A stretch of 64,000 nucleotides of DNA, from positions 1,612,001 to 1,676,000 of the forward strand of contig ML978126.1 of NCBI GenBank assembly GCA_010015805.1, given 5' to 3'. The DNA is from Rhizodiscina lignyota (Eukaryota > Ascomycota > Dothideomycetes > Aulographales > Rhizodiscinaceae). The translations under genes were made by a program, and so were the position numbers. The notes beneath the pieces are model-generated. The model worked only from the letters and a program-made list of their open reading frames with translations. It made no database searches and was not told the origin of the DNA. This document shows, in pieces, positions 1 to 12,686 of this stretch (the stretch's first letter is position 1; each line of letters starts with the position of its first letter).

Positions 1-3000
1 GCTCAGCTGAGCAGATCTCCTTTACCCAGAGGAAGTTGACATGAAGCTGGACCGTGATGGCGATTGCATGTTGCATAGAGAGCCCCAAGCTTGAAGGCTC
101 AAGCCAAGTTCCTGATGCCAAACTTCTCGCATCTTCGACTGTATCAGGAGATATCCTCAGCCAGCTGTGGTCAGTGAACACCGCATACTTCGTGTCCCAA
201 TGCCCAGGACCAAAAGATGAAGTTTCCACGAGGGAAATCCGGTGGACCTTGCCCTTAACAGTGCTGATCTCGAGAAGCTTGGAGGGTAGCCCGCTATGGT
301 CTACTGATTGATGTGAAGAGCTTTTGGTTACGGCAAAGTCAGGGGACGACAAAGCAGGTGGCGGAAAAGCGATTCCCCAGCGCAGAAGAAGGTCACTCGC
401 ACGCCACGATTGCCTCTTTCCGAGTTCTTGAGGTGATATATTCGGAACAGTTGTCTTTTTCCATCCCGTGCAGTCTTCACTGAAGTGCAGCGTTGCCCAA
501 TTTAGGGATAAAGAGCGAGGGATGAAGTTTAGCAGTCGATCAAATCCGACTGCAATTTGGAGAGCAGTGGGGCGTGCAGAAGGAAGAGGATTGAGCATAG
601 CGGCCGCAAGTACCCAGAGGCCCTCGAAGAGGGAATCGCATTGATCATTGGCGGCTCGCTCGAGTTGTCGGTTTAAATACCGTGCCGTTGCAGATAAACG
701 ACGTCTCGTAAATTGATGTCCATTCTGACTGAAAACTCTGGAGACAAGATGTTCGCGGAGCAATTGGACTGAGCCTTGAGTGAGAATCACAAGGACCTCA
801 GCAAAAACCGCACCAAGCGAGAAGATGTCGCTTTTCATTGTATGTATAGAGGATGAGAGAGCCTCTGGCGCAGAGAACATCTGCGGCATGTCTGATGCAG
901 AAATCTTGATCGGCCGCGTAGCCATCTTCGTGGTCAAAGAATTACGCTCCGTGGTTGAACTTCCGAAGTCCGCGTACAAAAACTTCGTGCGAGCAATGAG
1001 AATATTGTCCGGTCGGATGTCGTTATGAAGGATTCTCTTCTGGTGAAGGTAGACCAATCCATCCACGAGTGCAATAAGACCAGCAAGGAGCTCGTGGCGC
1101 TGCACACTGCTGTAGTGTTTCGGGTCGAGAAGGTATCGCTCCAGATCAAAGTCGGCCACGGGCTCCATGAGCAGGGTTGGTCGCGGGCCTTGTGACAGCC
1201 CTGCCACAAATCGAACGCAGCTGGGATGGTTAATGAGTTGCAGAATCTCGATCTCACGTTGGAAATGCGCCAAGTCGACACCAGTCGCCCCTGGCTCCCG
1301 AAGAAGTTTCTGGGCGTAAGAAAAGCCTGTCGGGCCGTGTCGAATTTCCTCTACCCACGTGAAGGTGCCGCAACCAAGAGTCTGCACATTTTCAAAGCTG
1401 TCGCTCTGCTCCGAAAATGGAAGCACAAGAGCTCCAAGCAAATCAATGCGTTGTGCGAATGTAAATCTGGCTGCGTTATGAATAGCTCGGTGGGGTGCAC
1501 CAGAGCCTGATGTCGACGTTGCATCATTCATGAAATAAGCCGGCGAACTAGAAATAGAAGACGGAGAGAGCGCGCTAGAAGGACGCGTTATTGTCGTGCA
1601 GTTCCCAACAGCTGCAGGGACGGTGGCAGTATTGCTCACGGATGCCTTTCGCACTTTGCAACTATCCGGGTCTTGTTCAGGCCAGTCTCTAATATAGCGG
1701 GTTCCGTTGCGACTTTCATAGTAGTCGTGAAAGTGATCATGGAGATGGTTCAGTCTGTCTTTCCAGCTTTTGAATTTGTATCCCCCGAATCCACAGCGGG
1801 GCTCGAACAGTCGAGCGTTGACAGGCCTCGAGAAAAATGACTGCTCCACCAGTTTTTCTGTACTTTCTCTTCCTTGTGCATGGACTTGCGCCCTGACTAA
1901 ATGGTCTCTCATTTTGTCCTTTCTCAGAAACAACTTCGGGTCTTTTCTGCCCTCCCTTCGACACAGAATGCAAAGGTACACAGCTTGAGGTTGGCGCATC
2001 TCCTCGTGGCGCTCCCATTCATATCTACCCTTGAATCTTTTCTCACAACCCCATGTGCATTCCCAGGTCCCGTCATTCGGTTGATTATCCCTGGTCTGAT
2101 TGACGGCTGTACGTTTGCAATCCTTCTTCGTAATGCTTTTCTCGATGTAGTCGTTCCATGTCTTGGTAGAGGAGTCGAGTTCAGGCGATCCTTTCCGCAA
2201 GTCGGACGATGGGGTAGAGATTGGAAGTGGATTTGTAGGCGGCTCCAGCTCAACATAAGAGCTACTGTAAGTGTAGGAGCTGCCTCTCTGTAGAGACTGA
2301 GCAAGTCTGTTTCCGCAATCGTGCGTTGCATTTCGAGTTTTGTTGCTCCGCTTCTTCAAAAAACTGAGGACAGCTGACACGGGCAGCTCCATTTCACTTG
2401 CAATAGTGTTGAGTCGTTCTTGAATGCTGTCAATCTTCTCAATTTCTCTGGGTGATAGTTGGTGCTCATCAATGTCGCTTCCGTCAACATCTTGATTTTT
2501 CTTTTTCCTCTTCCGTTGGTTTCTTGCTGCAATGTCGGGCGACACTGCGTCCTGTTCATTCTGCGAACTGTTCTGTAGGTTCCGGCTGAACAGGCAGTCT
2601 GGAAACGATCCTGGCGACATGCCATCTGAAGGCTGTATGTCTGAGGGCAGATCCGAAAATGTACAGTAATCGAGCCCTGGGAATTCAAATGGACTGGCAT
2701 CAACTGCACTTGTCAGGCTTGTAGAATAGGTCTCCTGACTTGGATATGTTTGTTGACTCGTTCCGGTGGCATGTTGATCGGTAGGATTGGACGGAAAGGA
2801 GGGATGGGGCGCCTAATTCAAGTAAGTGAATATGCAGGATAAGATGCATGTAGCCAGCTCACAGTTGCCTGTGGCGGAGATGTATAATGACTAGCACCAA
2901 GTTCAAGGCTGAATGTCTCATGAGCGTTATGCCCAGGACCAGCGTCATAAGGTCCAAACCCGTTGCCTGCATCAGTGGATCCCTGAAGATCAGGCTCGTC

Positions 3001-3078
3001 CAATTGGTTGATATAATCGTCAATTGAGCTGCCCCCACCAAGGGCGTACATCACGCTGTCGTCCATTTCGATGGACAT
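1..3078 (-). CDS. C2H2 zinc-finger / protein kinase fusion protein, 3' end beyond window
   Basis: Two exons are visible: 3078-2863 and 2812-1. The 50-bp intron (2862-2813) has GTGAGC and TTAG ends. The frame stays open to position 1, so at least 1009 residues are encoded and the C terminus is missing. After an acidic, Ser/Pro/Gln-rich N terminus and a Lys-rich patch come two C2H2-like zinc fingers (about residues 320-375, motifs CTWGC and CILCRR followed by spaced His). A protein-kinase domain follows, about 550-825: glycine loop GCGTF, candidate Lys in AQKLL, catalytic loop HNDIRPDN, and ADFGS. The catalytic Asp and Asn are kept, but HRD reads HND and the usual Lys is Arg, so activity may be reduced or altered. 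A beta-rich tail of unknown kind continues to the edge. The start is the first ATG of the first exon. Domains are seen in the sequence; role (signalling or DNA-binding kinase) is inference. Confidence 0.85.
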
Positions 3079-4304
3079 GTCAGTCCTCGTAGGTTAGGCC
3101 GGTAAAAAATCTCACAGATCAAGATGCAGCATTTTCTCCTGTCTCATCGTTCGAGGCAAACGGTACGCGAAGTGATAAACCTCGAGGCACAGGGCGGAAG
3201 GGGGCGTCGAGAGCCTCCGCCCGTTCGCAATCCTTGTTCGCCCGGTTTCGTGGAAGCCAGCCATTGGCAAACGCTTTGAAGCAACGTCACGAGCGAGAGA
3301 GGCAGCAGCCATCGTATCAAATGGCGAGCAGATGTTCAGATGAGTTCAAATGCCCATCGGCATGCGTCGAACACGAGACTGCGATTCTCGAGGAGGTGCA
3401 AATCAAACGAGAGCGCGTAGAGACGCGGCACAAACTCAAAGCCGATCAAGGTTTATCCATATCGCGCATTCGCGGGGCAGGCACTTAGGCTTACATGGCA
3501 CCGCCAGCTGGGTGGAGGGCGGAGTTGGAGTTGCGGGAAGACATCATTCAATTCAAATGAGGGTGCAAACCGACTCGCCATGTTGAGGGAGGCATAGGGA
3601 CGAGAGGAAGAGGGAAAGAGAGAGTGAAGATGGCAGCGGATGAGTCGTGGCGAGAAGTTGGAGTCTGAATGAGCTCGCACGGTCCCGCCCTCCACTGCGG
3701 AGTACTCCGCAGGATACGCAAACCACAGGGTCGCGTCAGACCCATTCTCCGTAACTGGGCTCAATTGATTTGGATTTGCTCCTCCCCTTCGTCAAAGCGA
3801 TGGGTGGTTGAGCAGCGGCCGTCATGTCCGACAGTGCTGCCTTTCCGGAGCTTGGAGGACTCTGCGATAGAGTACAAGGCGAGGCTCGACCGTTCTGGGA
3901 GACGCGTTTGCGACACACCACGCGCCATGAGCGCGTCCTCGCACGACGGCCCTCGACCATCTGCACACCCCTAGCTGCCCGAGGCGTTGACTCGTCAGCT
4001 GCTACGCACACTTCACCTTCGAACATCCAGAGCAGTAAAAGCAATATGTCGGACTGGGCTAGCGGCTAGAACGGCAGTCCAATACCAATTCCATACGGAA
4101 TGACTAGCCGGATTCAGCAAAGGCAAGCTGTTGAAGGGCGCCCCAACGCCGGTTCTCCACATACAATACGCATCATAGAAAAAGCGGAGTAAGGCAGTGA
4201 ATTTCTTTTAATGGCGGTGGGGCGCGCGAGAGTCTTTGTACATAACCTCTTTATTCTCCCTAACCGAAATTGAATCGAGTTCATTGTCCGAGGGATCCAT
4301 CATC
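3079..4304. promoter_or_regulatory. Divergent intergenic region, kinase gene (-) and MFS gene (+)
   Basis: This 1.2-kb stretch separates two divergently transcribed genes and must hold both promoters. Short open frames occur on both strands, but none has good start context, splice sites or a recognisable domain. I could not pick out a confident TATA box or operator. Confidence 0.5.
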
Positions 4305-6228
4305 ATGTCGAAGGTCGACAATGGAGAAGAGCCGCGCGCGGAGCCAGCAAGACAGGAGAGTTTGGAGATGCCACAGTCAATAACGGCGAGCCAACAGGGA
4401 AGTTTAGCAGAGATAGTAGTAGACCAGCCAAACATTCGGAGCAAAGCGAGGGTACTGGCGATTCTGGCTGCTCTTTATGTACGTATTCGCCTGCCCCATC
4501 AGACAAGAGGAGGCCGCTAATGTGGGCTCTTAGCTCTCACTATTCGTCGCCGCGCTCGATCAAACAATCATCGCAACTGCAATCCCCACGATATCCAACC
4601 AGTTGCATGGCTCTTCCGGCTTCGTCTGGATCGGCGGCGCCTACCTTCTCGCCAATGCCGCTGCTGCACCAATCTGGGCCAAGTTGTCCGACATTTGGGG
4701 ACGGAAGCCCATTCTCCTCCTCGTCGTGGCGTGGTTCTTCGGCAGCTCGATCATTTGCGCAACCGCAAAGTCAATGAACGTGCTCATCATTGGACGTGCA
4801 TTTCAAGGAACCGCTGGAGGTGGCTTGATTCAACTTGTCAATATTACTTTGTCAGATCTATTCAGCATGAGGTTCGCCATGTTGCCACTTCCAATGTGAT
4901 CGCGCTAACGCCCAGAACAGGAGTCGCGCGCTCTACATTGGCCTTCTTGAGACGATGTGGTGCGTCGCCGGCGGCATTGGCCCTATTCTTGGTGGCACGT
5001 TTGCAGAGCTTATATCATGGCGATGGGCTTTCTGGATCAACCTTCCTGTATCGGGATCCACTTTCTTCCTTCTGTTGTTCTTCCTTGACGTGCATAACCC
5101 TCGAACGAATGCATTCGACGGCATCAAGGCGATTGACTGGTTTGGCAGCTTCTCAATCCTGGGATTAACAGTAATGTTCTTACTTGGCTTGAATTTTGGT
5201 GGAGAAGCTTTCCCATGGAGTTCTCCACAGGTTATATGTCTCATCGTCTTTGGCGCGCTGATGAGTGTCCTCTTCATCTTTAGCGAGAAAAAACTCGCGC
5301 GCTACCCGCTGATGCCGCCAAATATCTTCAGCCATCGATCAAATATATCAACACTACTGGTCACATTCTTCCATGGCATTGTAAGCTCCTAGAACATTGG
5401 ATTTCCATCTCCATGCTGTAGTGAAAATTGCAGGAGACTAACCGCTTGCAGACCTTCATAGGCGCCGAATTCTATCTCCCTCTGTACTTTCAATCCGTTC
5501 GTCAAGCCTCTCCCCTCAAATCCGGTGTTCTCGTCCTCCCTTTTATTGTCCTCGAAGCGCTTATGGGCATCACCGCTGGTGTCATCATCCACCAAACAGG
5601 ACGCTATCTCGAGCTCATCTACGTCGGCCTTTTCCTCCTCACACTCGGCGGAGGCCTTTATATTCTTTTCGATGCACACGCAAGCCTCGCGAAGATCATA
5701 ATCATTGAGATAGTTGCAGGGATTGGAGGTGGACTACTGTTTGAACCGCCTCTTATCGCACTACAGGCCATGGTGAGACAGGATGAGGTTGCAACTGCGA
5801 CGGGGACGCTGGGCTTTATCCGCAACCTCGCATGCTCTTTGGGAGTCGTCATTGGAGGCGTCATTTTCCAAAACGGTATGGAAACTCGCAGTGATAGTCT
5901 CCGCGCAGCTGGACTGCCGCCAGACCTCCTCAATGCGTTTTCTGGCCACGACGCCGAAGCGAATGTGCTACTCGTAGGCTCAATTCAGAACGGGACTCAG
6001 AAGATGGCTGTGAAAGAGGCCTATGCAGGGAGCCTTAAAAACGTTTGGATATTCTATACATGTACGGCGGCTTGTGCGCTCCTTTGTAGCGTTTTTATTG
6101 CTAGGGCTGTGCTGAGTACAGAACATGTGGAGACAAAGACTGGATTGAAGGAGAAGGAAATGGAAGACAATGGGGCGCAGGAAATGCCGGCTGAGACGTC
6201 TATTGAACTACAGCAAACTGTTGCGTAA
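4305..6228 (+). CDS. MFS drug:H+ antiporter, DHA2 type (14-TM efflux pump)
   Basis: Four exons: 4305-4478, 4534-4871, 4921-5380 and 5452-6228, giving 582 residues. Introns are 55, 49 and 71 bp, all GT-AG with matching phases. The protein has a hydrophilic 50-residue N terminus, then membrane helices. LDQTIIATAIPTI near the first helix is the DHA2 signature; SDIWGRKPILL is the loop 2-3 MFS motif; GRAFQGTAGGG and GGIGPILGG correspond to the later conserved motifs. Length and motifs fit 14-helix plasma-membrane exporters of toxins or siderophores. The tail is charged. ATG at 4305 is the first in frame and precedes a natural N terminus. Intron 3 has a second possible acceptor 18 nt upstream, in frame, which would add six residues. 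It is divergent from the kinase gene. Substrate cannot be told from sequence. Confidence 0.92.
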
Positions 6229-9200
6229 ATACATACAGTAGCAATGGCGTTGGCTCCAAAATGGTTGATAGCTTTTTCATAGTGAGCACCTATCTACCTA
6301 CGGAAGGTTGAACCTTTGACTGGTCAGAATGATCATAAAGCAATGAATCGAGGCACCAATTGAGTAGGATTGGATGTATATAACCATTGCCATGGAGTCA
6401 TCTAAGGCTCCTATGCGCCTCCTAAGGTAAATGCTTTCAATTTATTTTGATCCAACGGCTGCTGACAGAGTTTACCAGACTACATGTAATTGGATCTATG
6501 AGAGTTTGGTCTTCCATCAACTAGCCAGTCTTTATCATTCTGCTAATCAAGCAGATACTTCCAATTGTATAGAGATTCAATCAGCCCGTCTTTGGTGGGT
6601 GGTTCTGTCCCTGGCCAGTGATAGCTTGCATGTCTAACTAATGCGTTTCATTCCAACGGCAGCCCATTTCGGGGTATCTTTTATCCCTTCACAGTCCTTA
6701 GATACTGGAGCTGCTTTCCTTACTGTCGGCGTCGTTGGAGACTCCTATACTAGGTGGTTCCACCGGCTGATACACTTTCCGTTGCTGTATTTCCGGGCAA
6801 TGCCGTCACCTTTCCGCGTGTAGAAAGTCGAAACGTGACGGTTTGGCATTGTTTTGGCCGTGCACAGCTGATCTTTTCCTCTCCAGACGTAGTATCACAC
6901 GTGTAAACTTCCAAATTGGGGTCAACACCGATTTTTGACCAACCTGATGGCAAGGACCACCACCCAACCACCCCCATGGAGCATTCTAGACCCTTATACC
7001 TAAACCTTATTCAAACGCCACCCTCCAACCCCCCCAGGATAACACTGCCCTTACTACATTCATCCTAGCCTCTGCCTAGCTTACCTGGCCTGAGCTCAGG
7101 GCCCTCTGAGTATAAATACCTCCCACTCTTCCACCTTCCTCCTCTTTTCTTCTTCAGTTCTCTTTGCCTTTTGGCTTAGATCAAACGAAGATTTTGTTCT
7201 TCACAGTTTAATCTCTGTGACAAGACTACGGTCTTTTCCTTGATTATTCAAATATTTGGAACCGGGTGATGATTCTTTGGGCTTTGCTCCGAGGCTTCAA
7301 AGCCACAGTGTCGCCGGTATTGCACTATCTCCGGCCGACGCGAACCTCCTCACTCTTTGTTTTTTCAGTGCCTCGTCTGCCTTGCGCTGGCGATCATCGA
7401 AGAAACCTTTGAAATTTTCCTTTCAATTCCTGCTTTGAACTCCCTTGATCCCTATGCTACTATGATACAATGATACTTTCAGGCTATACCTTGTATCTGC
7501 TACCATCATACTATGCCCATGTTTCAGTTTAAACAGTGGCTGGTAAGGTAGGGAATGTGAGGCGGCTGGTAGATGTATTTTGCTGAGCGTGAGATCATTA
7601 CTATCAGCGGCGTCGTATGGGTTTACATAACAATGAGTAAATAAGACCCATAGCTTGTAGACGCACTGAAGCCTAAATGGTAGCTATACCAGGTATGCTT
7701 GATTGTAGGGCCGTGATATTCGTGTTCGAGTAAAGTAATTGAGCAAAACAGAATGTGAAGTCGTGAGCTACAGTCTTAAGGTGGGCTCCTTGCAGCCACT
7801 AGTGAGATCTAGCACTAGTTCCTCTCATGGAACATACATCTCTACATCTCTAAGAGCTTTAAATGCTGAAATAATATGTTGAGTTGACTGTCGGCTGTAG
7901 TTGTGGTGGTGATCAGAGAGTAGGAAAAGATGGTGTTGTGAACATCACAGCTGGAGGTGGCAGCGGCAATGTGTACATTTACTTTATTGTGCAGATCGGA
8001 AGATCTATCGTTAAGGAAGTTCTTAGTATCCTGTTATGCATCTCAACTACTTCGACGTTGATGTTGTGGGCAAGTGACTTCTTAGTAGTATTCTGCAGCA
8101 GTATTCTCGCGGTCCAGGCTCACCCACAAACTCGAATTTCGATGGTTATTATTGGCAAAAGACCCCCTCAGTTATAGTCTGGCGCTTCTATATTGAATTA
8201 AGATATATATGTCCATCTTTCAGCTAACCTCTGCGTAAGTAGAACGACAGAAAGCTTTCCATAACCTCCTTTCCTAGCCTTAATGCGACCGATTCCGTTG
8301 TAAACAACGCCGTCAGCCAGACGAGCAGCATATTTCAGACATGAGGAGTCTTTCAACATAGAAAGACGTCAAAATAACCTTTGACGAAGATAAGAACGAT
8401 AAATACTGGTACTGATTCGCCTACTCATAGCAGAATACCCATCGTCGCGATCGGTATCCTATACGCAAATCCAAAACAGTTTCCCATCCAGCGCCGCCTA
8501 ATTTATCCCCTCGGGAGCTCAGCTTTATATTCAACGAACTGATACACGCTGAGGCAGAAGACTAATACATCCCATATGCTAATGCGCTGCTAAAGCTTTT
8601 ACTTATCACAAACGACACCTTCGAAGCATAGTCTTGTCATCGGACCACACAAACACCATTCGAACTTCATTTCCAATCGCCACCTTTCTTTGTATCTTCA
8701 GTAATCCTCTGAAGATATTGAGCAGCATGCTGTCTTCCTATGCGGCTACACCAATCTTCAAAGCGATGCTTCTTGACTATGTTGACGAGTACAAGCTCAA
8801 GACGCTACTAAAATAACAAGATCTCAAACAGGTGACTTTACCTGAGCCTATCTCACTGGATGTTTGGCTGATTGAGACAGAATTCTACTCCCACCTCTTC
8901 CTCCATATTTGCAGCCCGAACTCGAATACACGGCACCCAGAAATACCTCGAACATAACAATCAACACCAAGTCTTGATAACTGGACTCGTGGCGCGGATT
9001 GACGCCGAATACCTTGCCTCTCCTCGAGCAATACACACCATATCTTCAGTCAAATGGAGTTCATGATCTAGACAACCACAAATTTGATAGTAACTTTGTG
9101 TCAGTATCTTCACTGGAGTCGAAGAGATACAACTTGACCTCCAAACTTTGGTCAATGAACTTAGAAGTCAATGTTGGCAGAAACAACACCGAAAATGGAC

Positions 9201-10516
9201 TGAAGAAGACAAGCTGGTACAGTTGAGGAGAGAGAAGAGAAATGGAAGCGTGATTGGGCAAGGACAAAGACATAACGCGCTGGGAAGCAAAAGTTTCTCA
9301 AACATGGAGCATTCCAGCCACGGACTTGGGATAATGGCCAAGGTACTCGCAGAGTAGTAGATAATGCTTCATTCTAAGTCTACTGCCCATTGCTAACTGC
9401 TGCTAGTAAATAGTTCCAGCTTCTCCTGACCATTTCCCACTGCAATTTAAATCCCCCTTCTGCATCCATCTCCTGCTCGAACTACAAATGTCATTTCTCC
9501 ATCCGGCGACTAGTACCCAGTGTAGAAGCGCATTTGCATCAAACGTGGGAGCAGATACAAACGCAGCTTTAGATTGAAGGCGTACTAGGCGGATAGAGTT
9601 AAACGGTCATGGAGTGGAAGAAGAACAGTTCTTAAGATTTTGAGCTAAACTGGCGTAGAGACTGTGGGCTTCGGAAGGAACACTTAGCGAAGCCATAAGT
9701 TAGACCGAGAAGCATGAGAAGAATGGAATGGTCTAGAGGAAGTTATGATCTTGCTCGGCAGGGGATATTACAGATCTAGCTGGTAAATTCTGACACGATC
9801 ATCATGTCTGGATAGACAATGTACAGCTATTCTACTAGCTTATCGTTGTACATCTAAGAAAATGACCAATGACGGTGTGGGAAAGCTACATCGGTGATGT
9901 CGAGAAGACCACTAGTATACCGATAACCACCTCCCCTTTGGAGGATGGTACGAGCCCTCTAGAACATCCTTCGCAAGCGTTAGAAGACGATGCCGAATTG
10001 ATTAGTCTACTTTGCAGTTATCTCTGTCAAGCGAATACCGCATTAGGTTAGCGCTTCCAATGTGAGGGCTCTTTGATGGTGCCTTGCTTGCATCCCACTA
10101 ATCGCGACCACCTTTGTGGCTCCCCAGCTACCACACTTCTATTCCAGGTCTTATTTTGATTTTGATTATCTTCTGCGGCATGCGGCGCTGCAGTGCGGCC
10201 CTTTTGCGATGGATCGGAGGCCGAACATCTTTGACTCGGATTACTGAACCGGAGCTACCGACTCGCAGCACAATTATACCTGACTCCAAGGTCGAAGAAC
10301 AACGAGAAAATTGCTATAGCGATAATGTTTTGGATCTATGGGTTAAGTTTGAGATATGAGTAATGATGTCTTAGATTAGTATCGTAGAGATACACTATAG
10401 ATTTGTAGGGCCTAGGGCATCTTGATTGGGTCTCTATAAGTTCCCCAAGAAACGCAACTCTTGTCACGCCAGAGCTGTTCTTTTGTCTGTACCTTTCCAG
10501 CTTACACTTGGCCGAA
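6229..10516. other. Gene-poor region, 4.3 kb
   Basis: No gene can be supported. The only clear structure is a dispersed repeat copy at 7086-7350 (listed separately). The rest is fairly AT-rich, with short open frames frequently stopped on all frames. About 8630-9360 (+) has several adjacent short open stretches that could be remnants of an old gene or element, but no domain is recognisable. The last few hundred bases hold the promoter of the NmrA-like gene. Confidence 0.5.
7086..7350 (+). repeat. Dispersed TATA-bearing repeat, copy 1 (LTR-like fossil)
   Basis: Shares a long block with 60235-60500 (+) and 23454-23720 (-). The block begins TGGCCTGAGCTCAGGG and has a TATA box at about 7111. A pyrimidine-rich stretch, a conserved core ending in CTCTGTGACAAGA, and a downstream block around CACAGTGTCG and CGACGCG follow. 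A TATA box followed by a CT-rich initiation zone inside a dispersed repeat is what a solo LTR looks like, but no coding part, target duplication or clear TG...CA ends were established. It could be the promoter end of another element class. Divergence among copies suggests it is old. Confidence 0.55.
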
Positions 10517-11604
10517 ATGACAAACAAAACTGCAGTGATAATCGGTGGAACTGGCGCTGGGGGCATTCCTGTTGTCCGAGGTTTGGTCCTCGAAGTCAAA
10601 GACTCGGAGCAAGGTATCGCTGACTGCTACATCCAGAGCTCTCAAAGCACAATTATAACGTCCGAGTACTTACACGCAATCCCGACGATGCTCATTCCAA
10701 GTCTCTAACCTCTATCCCCAATGTAACCCTTTACGCCGGCGACATAAAGGACGTCGAAGCACTCCGCGCCGCCTTCAAAGGCGCCCACCTCGCCTTCGTC
10801 AATCTCAATAGCTGGGTGCTGGGGATCAAGAATGAGATTTTCTGGGGAATTCGAATATTCGAGATAGCAGTACAGTGTGGAATCGAGCATTACATTTGGT
10901 CCTCGTTGGACAACTTCTTCCTCGAAACCAAATACGACGACGACCTTCGCGTTGGCCATTACTATGGCAAAGGCCATGTCGAGCAGTGGATGACGGCTCT
11001 TCCGCAGACGCCGATGAAGTGGTCGATTATCACGACGAGTCCGTATATCGAGTCTCTCTGGCAAGCGTGGCATCCCAGAGTCTTGGAGGACGGAACAAGA
11101 GAGTTCGCTTTGCCGCTGAATGATGGTGCTGTTCCATTCACATGCATTGAGGAGATTGGATACTATGCGCGCTGGGTCTTCGAGCATCCGGGTGAGTCGG
11201 CTGGCATGAATCTCAAGCTTGCCGTCGAGCATGTCTCGCTGCCCATGTTCGCGGAAGCACTCACGCAGGTGACCGGCATTCCTGCGAGATCGAAGAACAT
11301 TACCATCGAAGAATGGATTCAAACGGGACCTTTTAATACGGCACAAGATTTCAAAATGGGATCACAATCTGAGCCAGCCGATGACCCATCGCTCTTGACG
11401 GTGGCGCAGAATTTTTCGGCCTGGATGAGGCTGTATCAGAGATCTGGCGGAAACAAGGGGATCCTCCGGCGCGACTACGCGCTCCTGGACAGAATATATC
11501 CAGAAAGGGTGAAGACTTTAAAAGAGTGGATGGAAAAGACGAACTACAAGGCGGATAAGGCGAAGAAGGTGACTATGAGACCGGCTTGGAGTGCGAAATA
11601 TTGA
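10517..11604 (+). CDS. NmrA-like NAD(P)-binding protein
   Basis: Two exons, 10517-10613 and 10667-11604, with a 53-bp intron; 344 residues, the usual length for this family. The N terminus has the dinucleotide-binding motif GGTGAGGIP after a short beta strand. The second exon begins VLTRNPDD, the expected second strand with the Arg that contacts NADP phosphate in this family, then a middle section ending in HLAFVNLNSW. There is no YxxxK active site in the classical place, so it is more likely an atypical SDR acting as redox sensor or isoflavone-reductase-like enzyme than a standard dehydrogenase. ATG at 10517 follows a short AT-rich leader; a TTG-led extension upstream was discarded. The splice choice restores the normal strand-helix-strand order but shortens the first helix region slightly. 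It sits in tandem before the JEN-like permease; no functional link is shown. Confidence 0.88.
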
Positions 11605-12686
11605 AGGGCACGGGGTAGAAAGTGACGGAAACAAACTTGTCAGTCAGGAGTTAAGTCTCTTTCTCATATCGACAATCTATGATTAAATATCTCTTATCAC
11701 GATTGTATGGACAATCAATAGAATCATTACTCGCAAGACTCATTAGTTTCGCGCCATGATGAACTTCTCACCCGGCCAACTAATTAGATCAGGCGCTACC
11801 ATAGACTTCACCAAGAGATAATAGGGACTCTAGTACACTAATACCGGTCTAACTCGGCTCTCCCACGGCACGAGCGCACTTTTTATTGTGCGAGGATCGC
11901 TCAGCTGTGAGCCTATGACGCATCAGCGGACAGAATGCCGCCTCCAAGATACGATGGCATTCGGGTTTTCCGAACATGGGACCCTGCCAGTCGGTCTCAT
12001 CGATCCGCAACCTACACGCAACCTACCCCGTGGGGAACTGTTGCGAATTCTTCCATCCCCGCTTCCACGTGCAAATAACGTGCAGCGGATTATTAGGAAA
12101 CATGCAGCGATTCGTGTCGATAGCTGTACCGCAGACCAGGTCACCAGAAACCACGGAAATCGCCCAAAAGCGAAGACAACAATGAAGAGCAAGGAGCGCT
12201 GTGGACGGATAACATGCAAACAAACGCGCCCAGGACAACGGCGTCTATCTTGACCTTCTAGGTACGTCCCTTCATCACCTCCGCCGCATATCGTTAATGC
12301 TGAAATCCCCAGGATCTGCCCTGGGATGGTTTGCCCAGACCGACGATTCATGCAGTCACAATGACCTTATCTCCAAGCTACATCCGCACGCGTCGTATCG
12401 TTTCGGTCTCACTACGCTTCTTAGTCCCTGGGATTTGATAAAATCAGAATATCCACAAACTCCCCGCTATCGTCAAGGATGGCTACACCCGCGAGGACAG
12501 CATGTCACTGTGGTGTTGTTAAGAGCGGGATGCCCAGCGCGGTGCTTTGGATTGAGATCCACGAGCCTGTTCATCGGTAGTTGACCTTGGCCACTTGGTG
12601 CGAACTTCTATCTATTAAGCCTCGCCGCGCACATCCAAGCCAAGCGTTGGGACCTATCGTCAGAAGGGACAGTTTCGGCCGCAAAA
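11605..12686. promoter_or_regulatory. Intergenic region upstream of JEN-like permease
   Basis: About 1.1 kb between two plus-strand genes. It includes the 3' end of the NmrA-like transcript and the promoter of the permease. Open frames on both strands in 11.9-12.6 kb overlap one another and show no domain. No terminator or binding-site cluster could be called with confidence. Confidence 0.4.
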
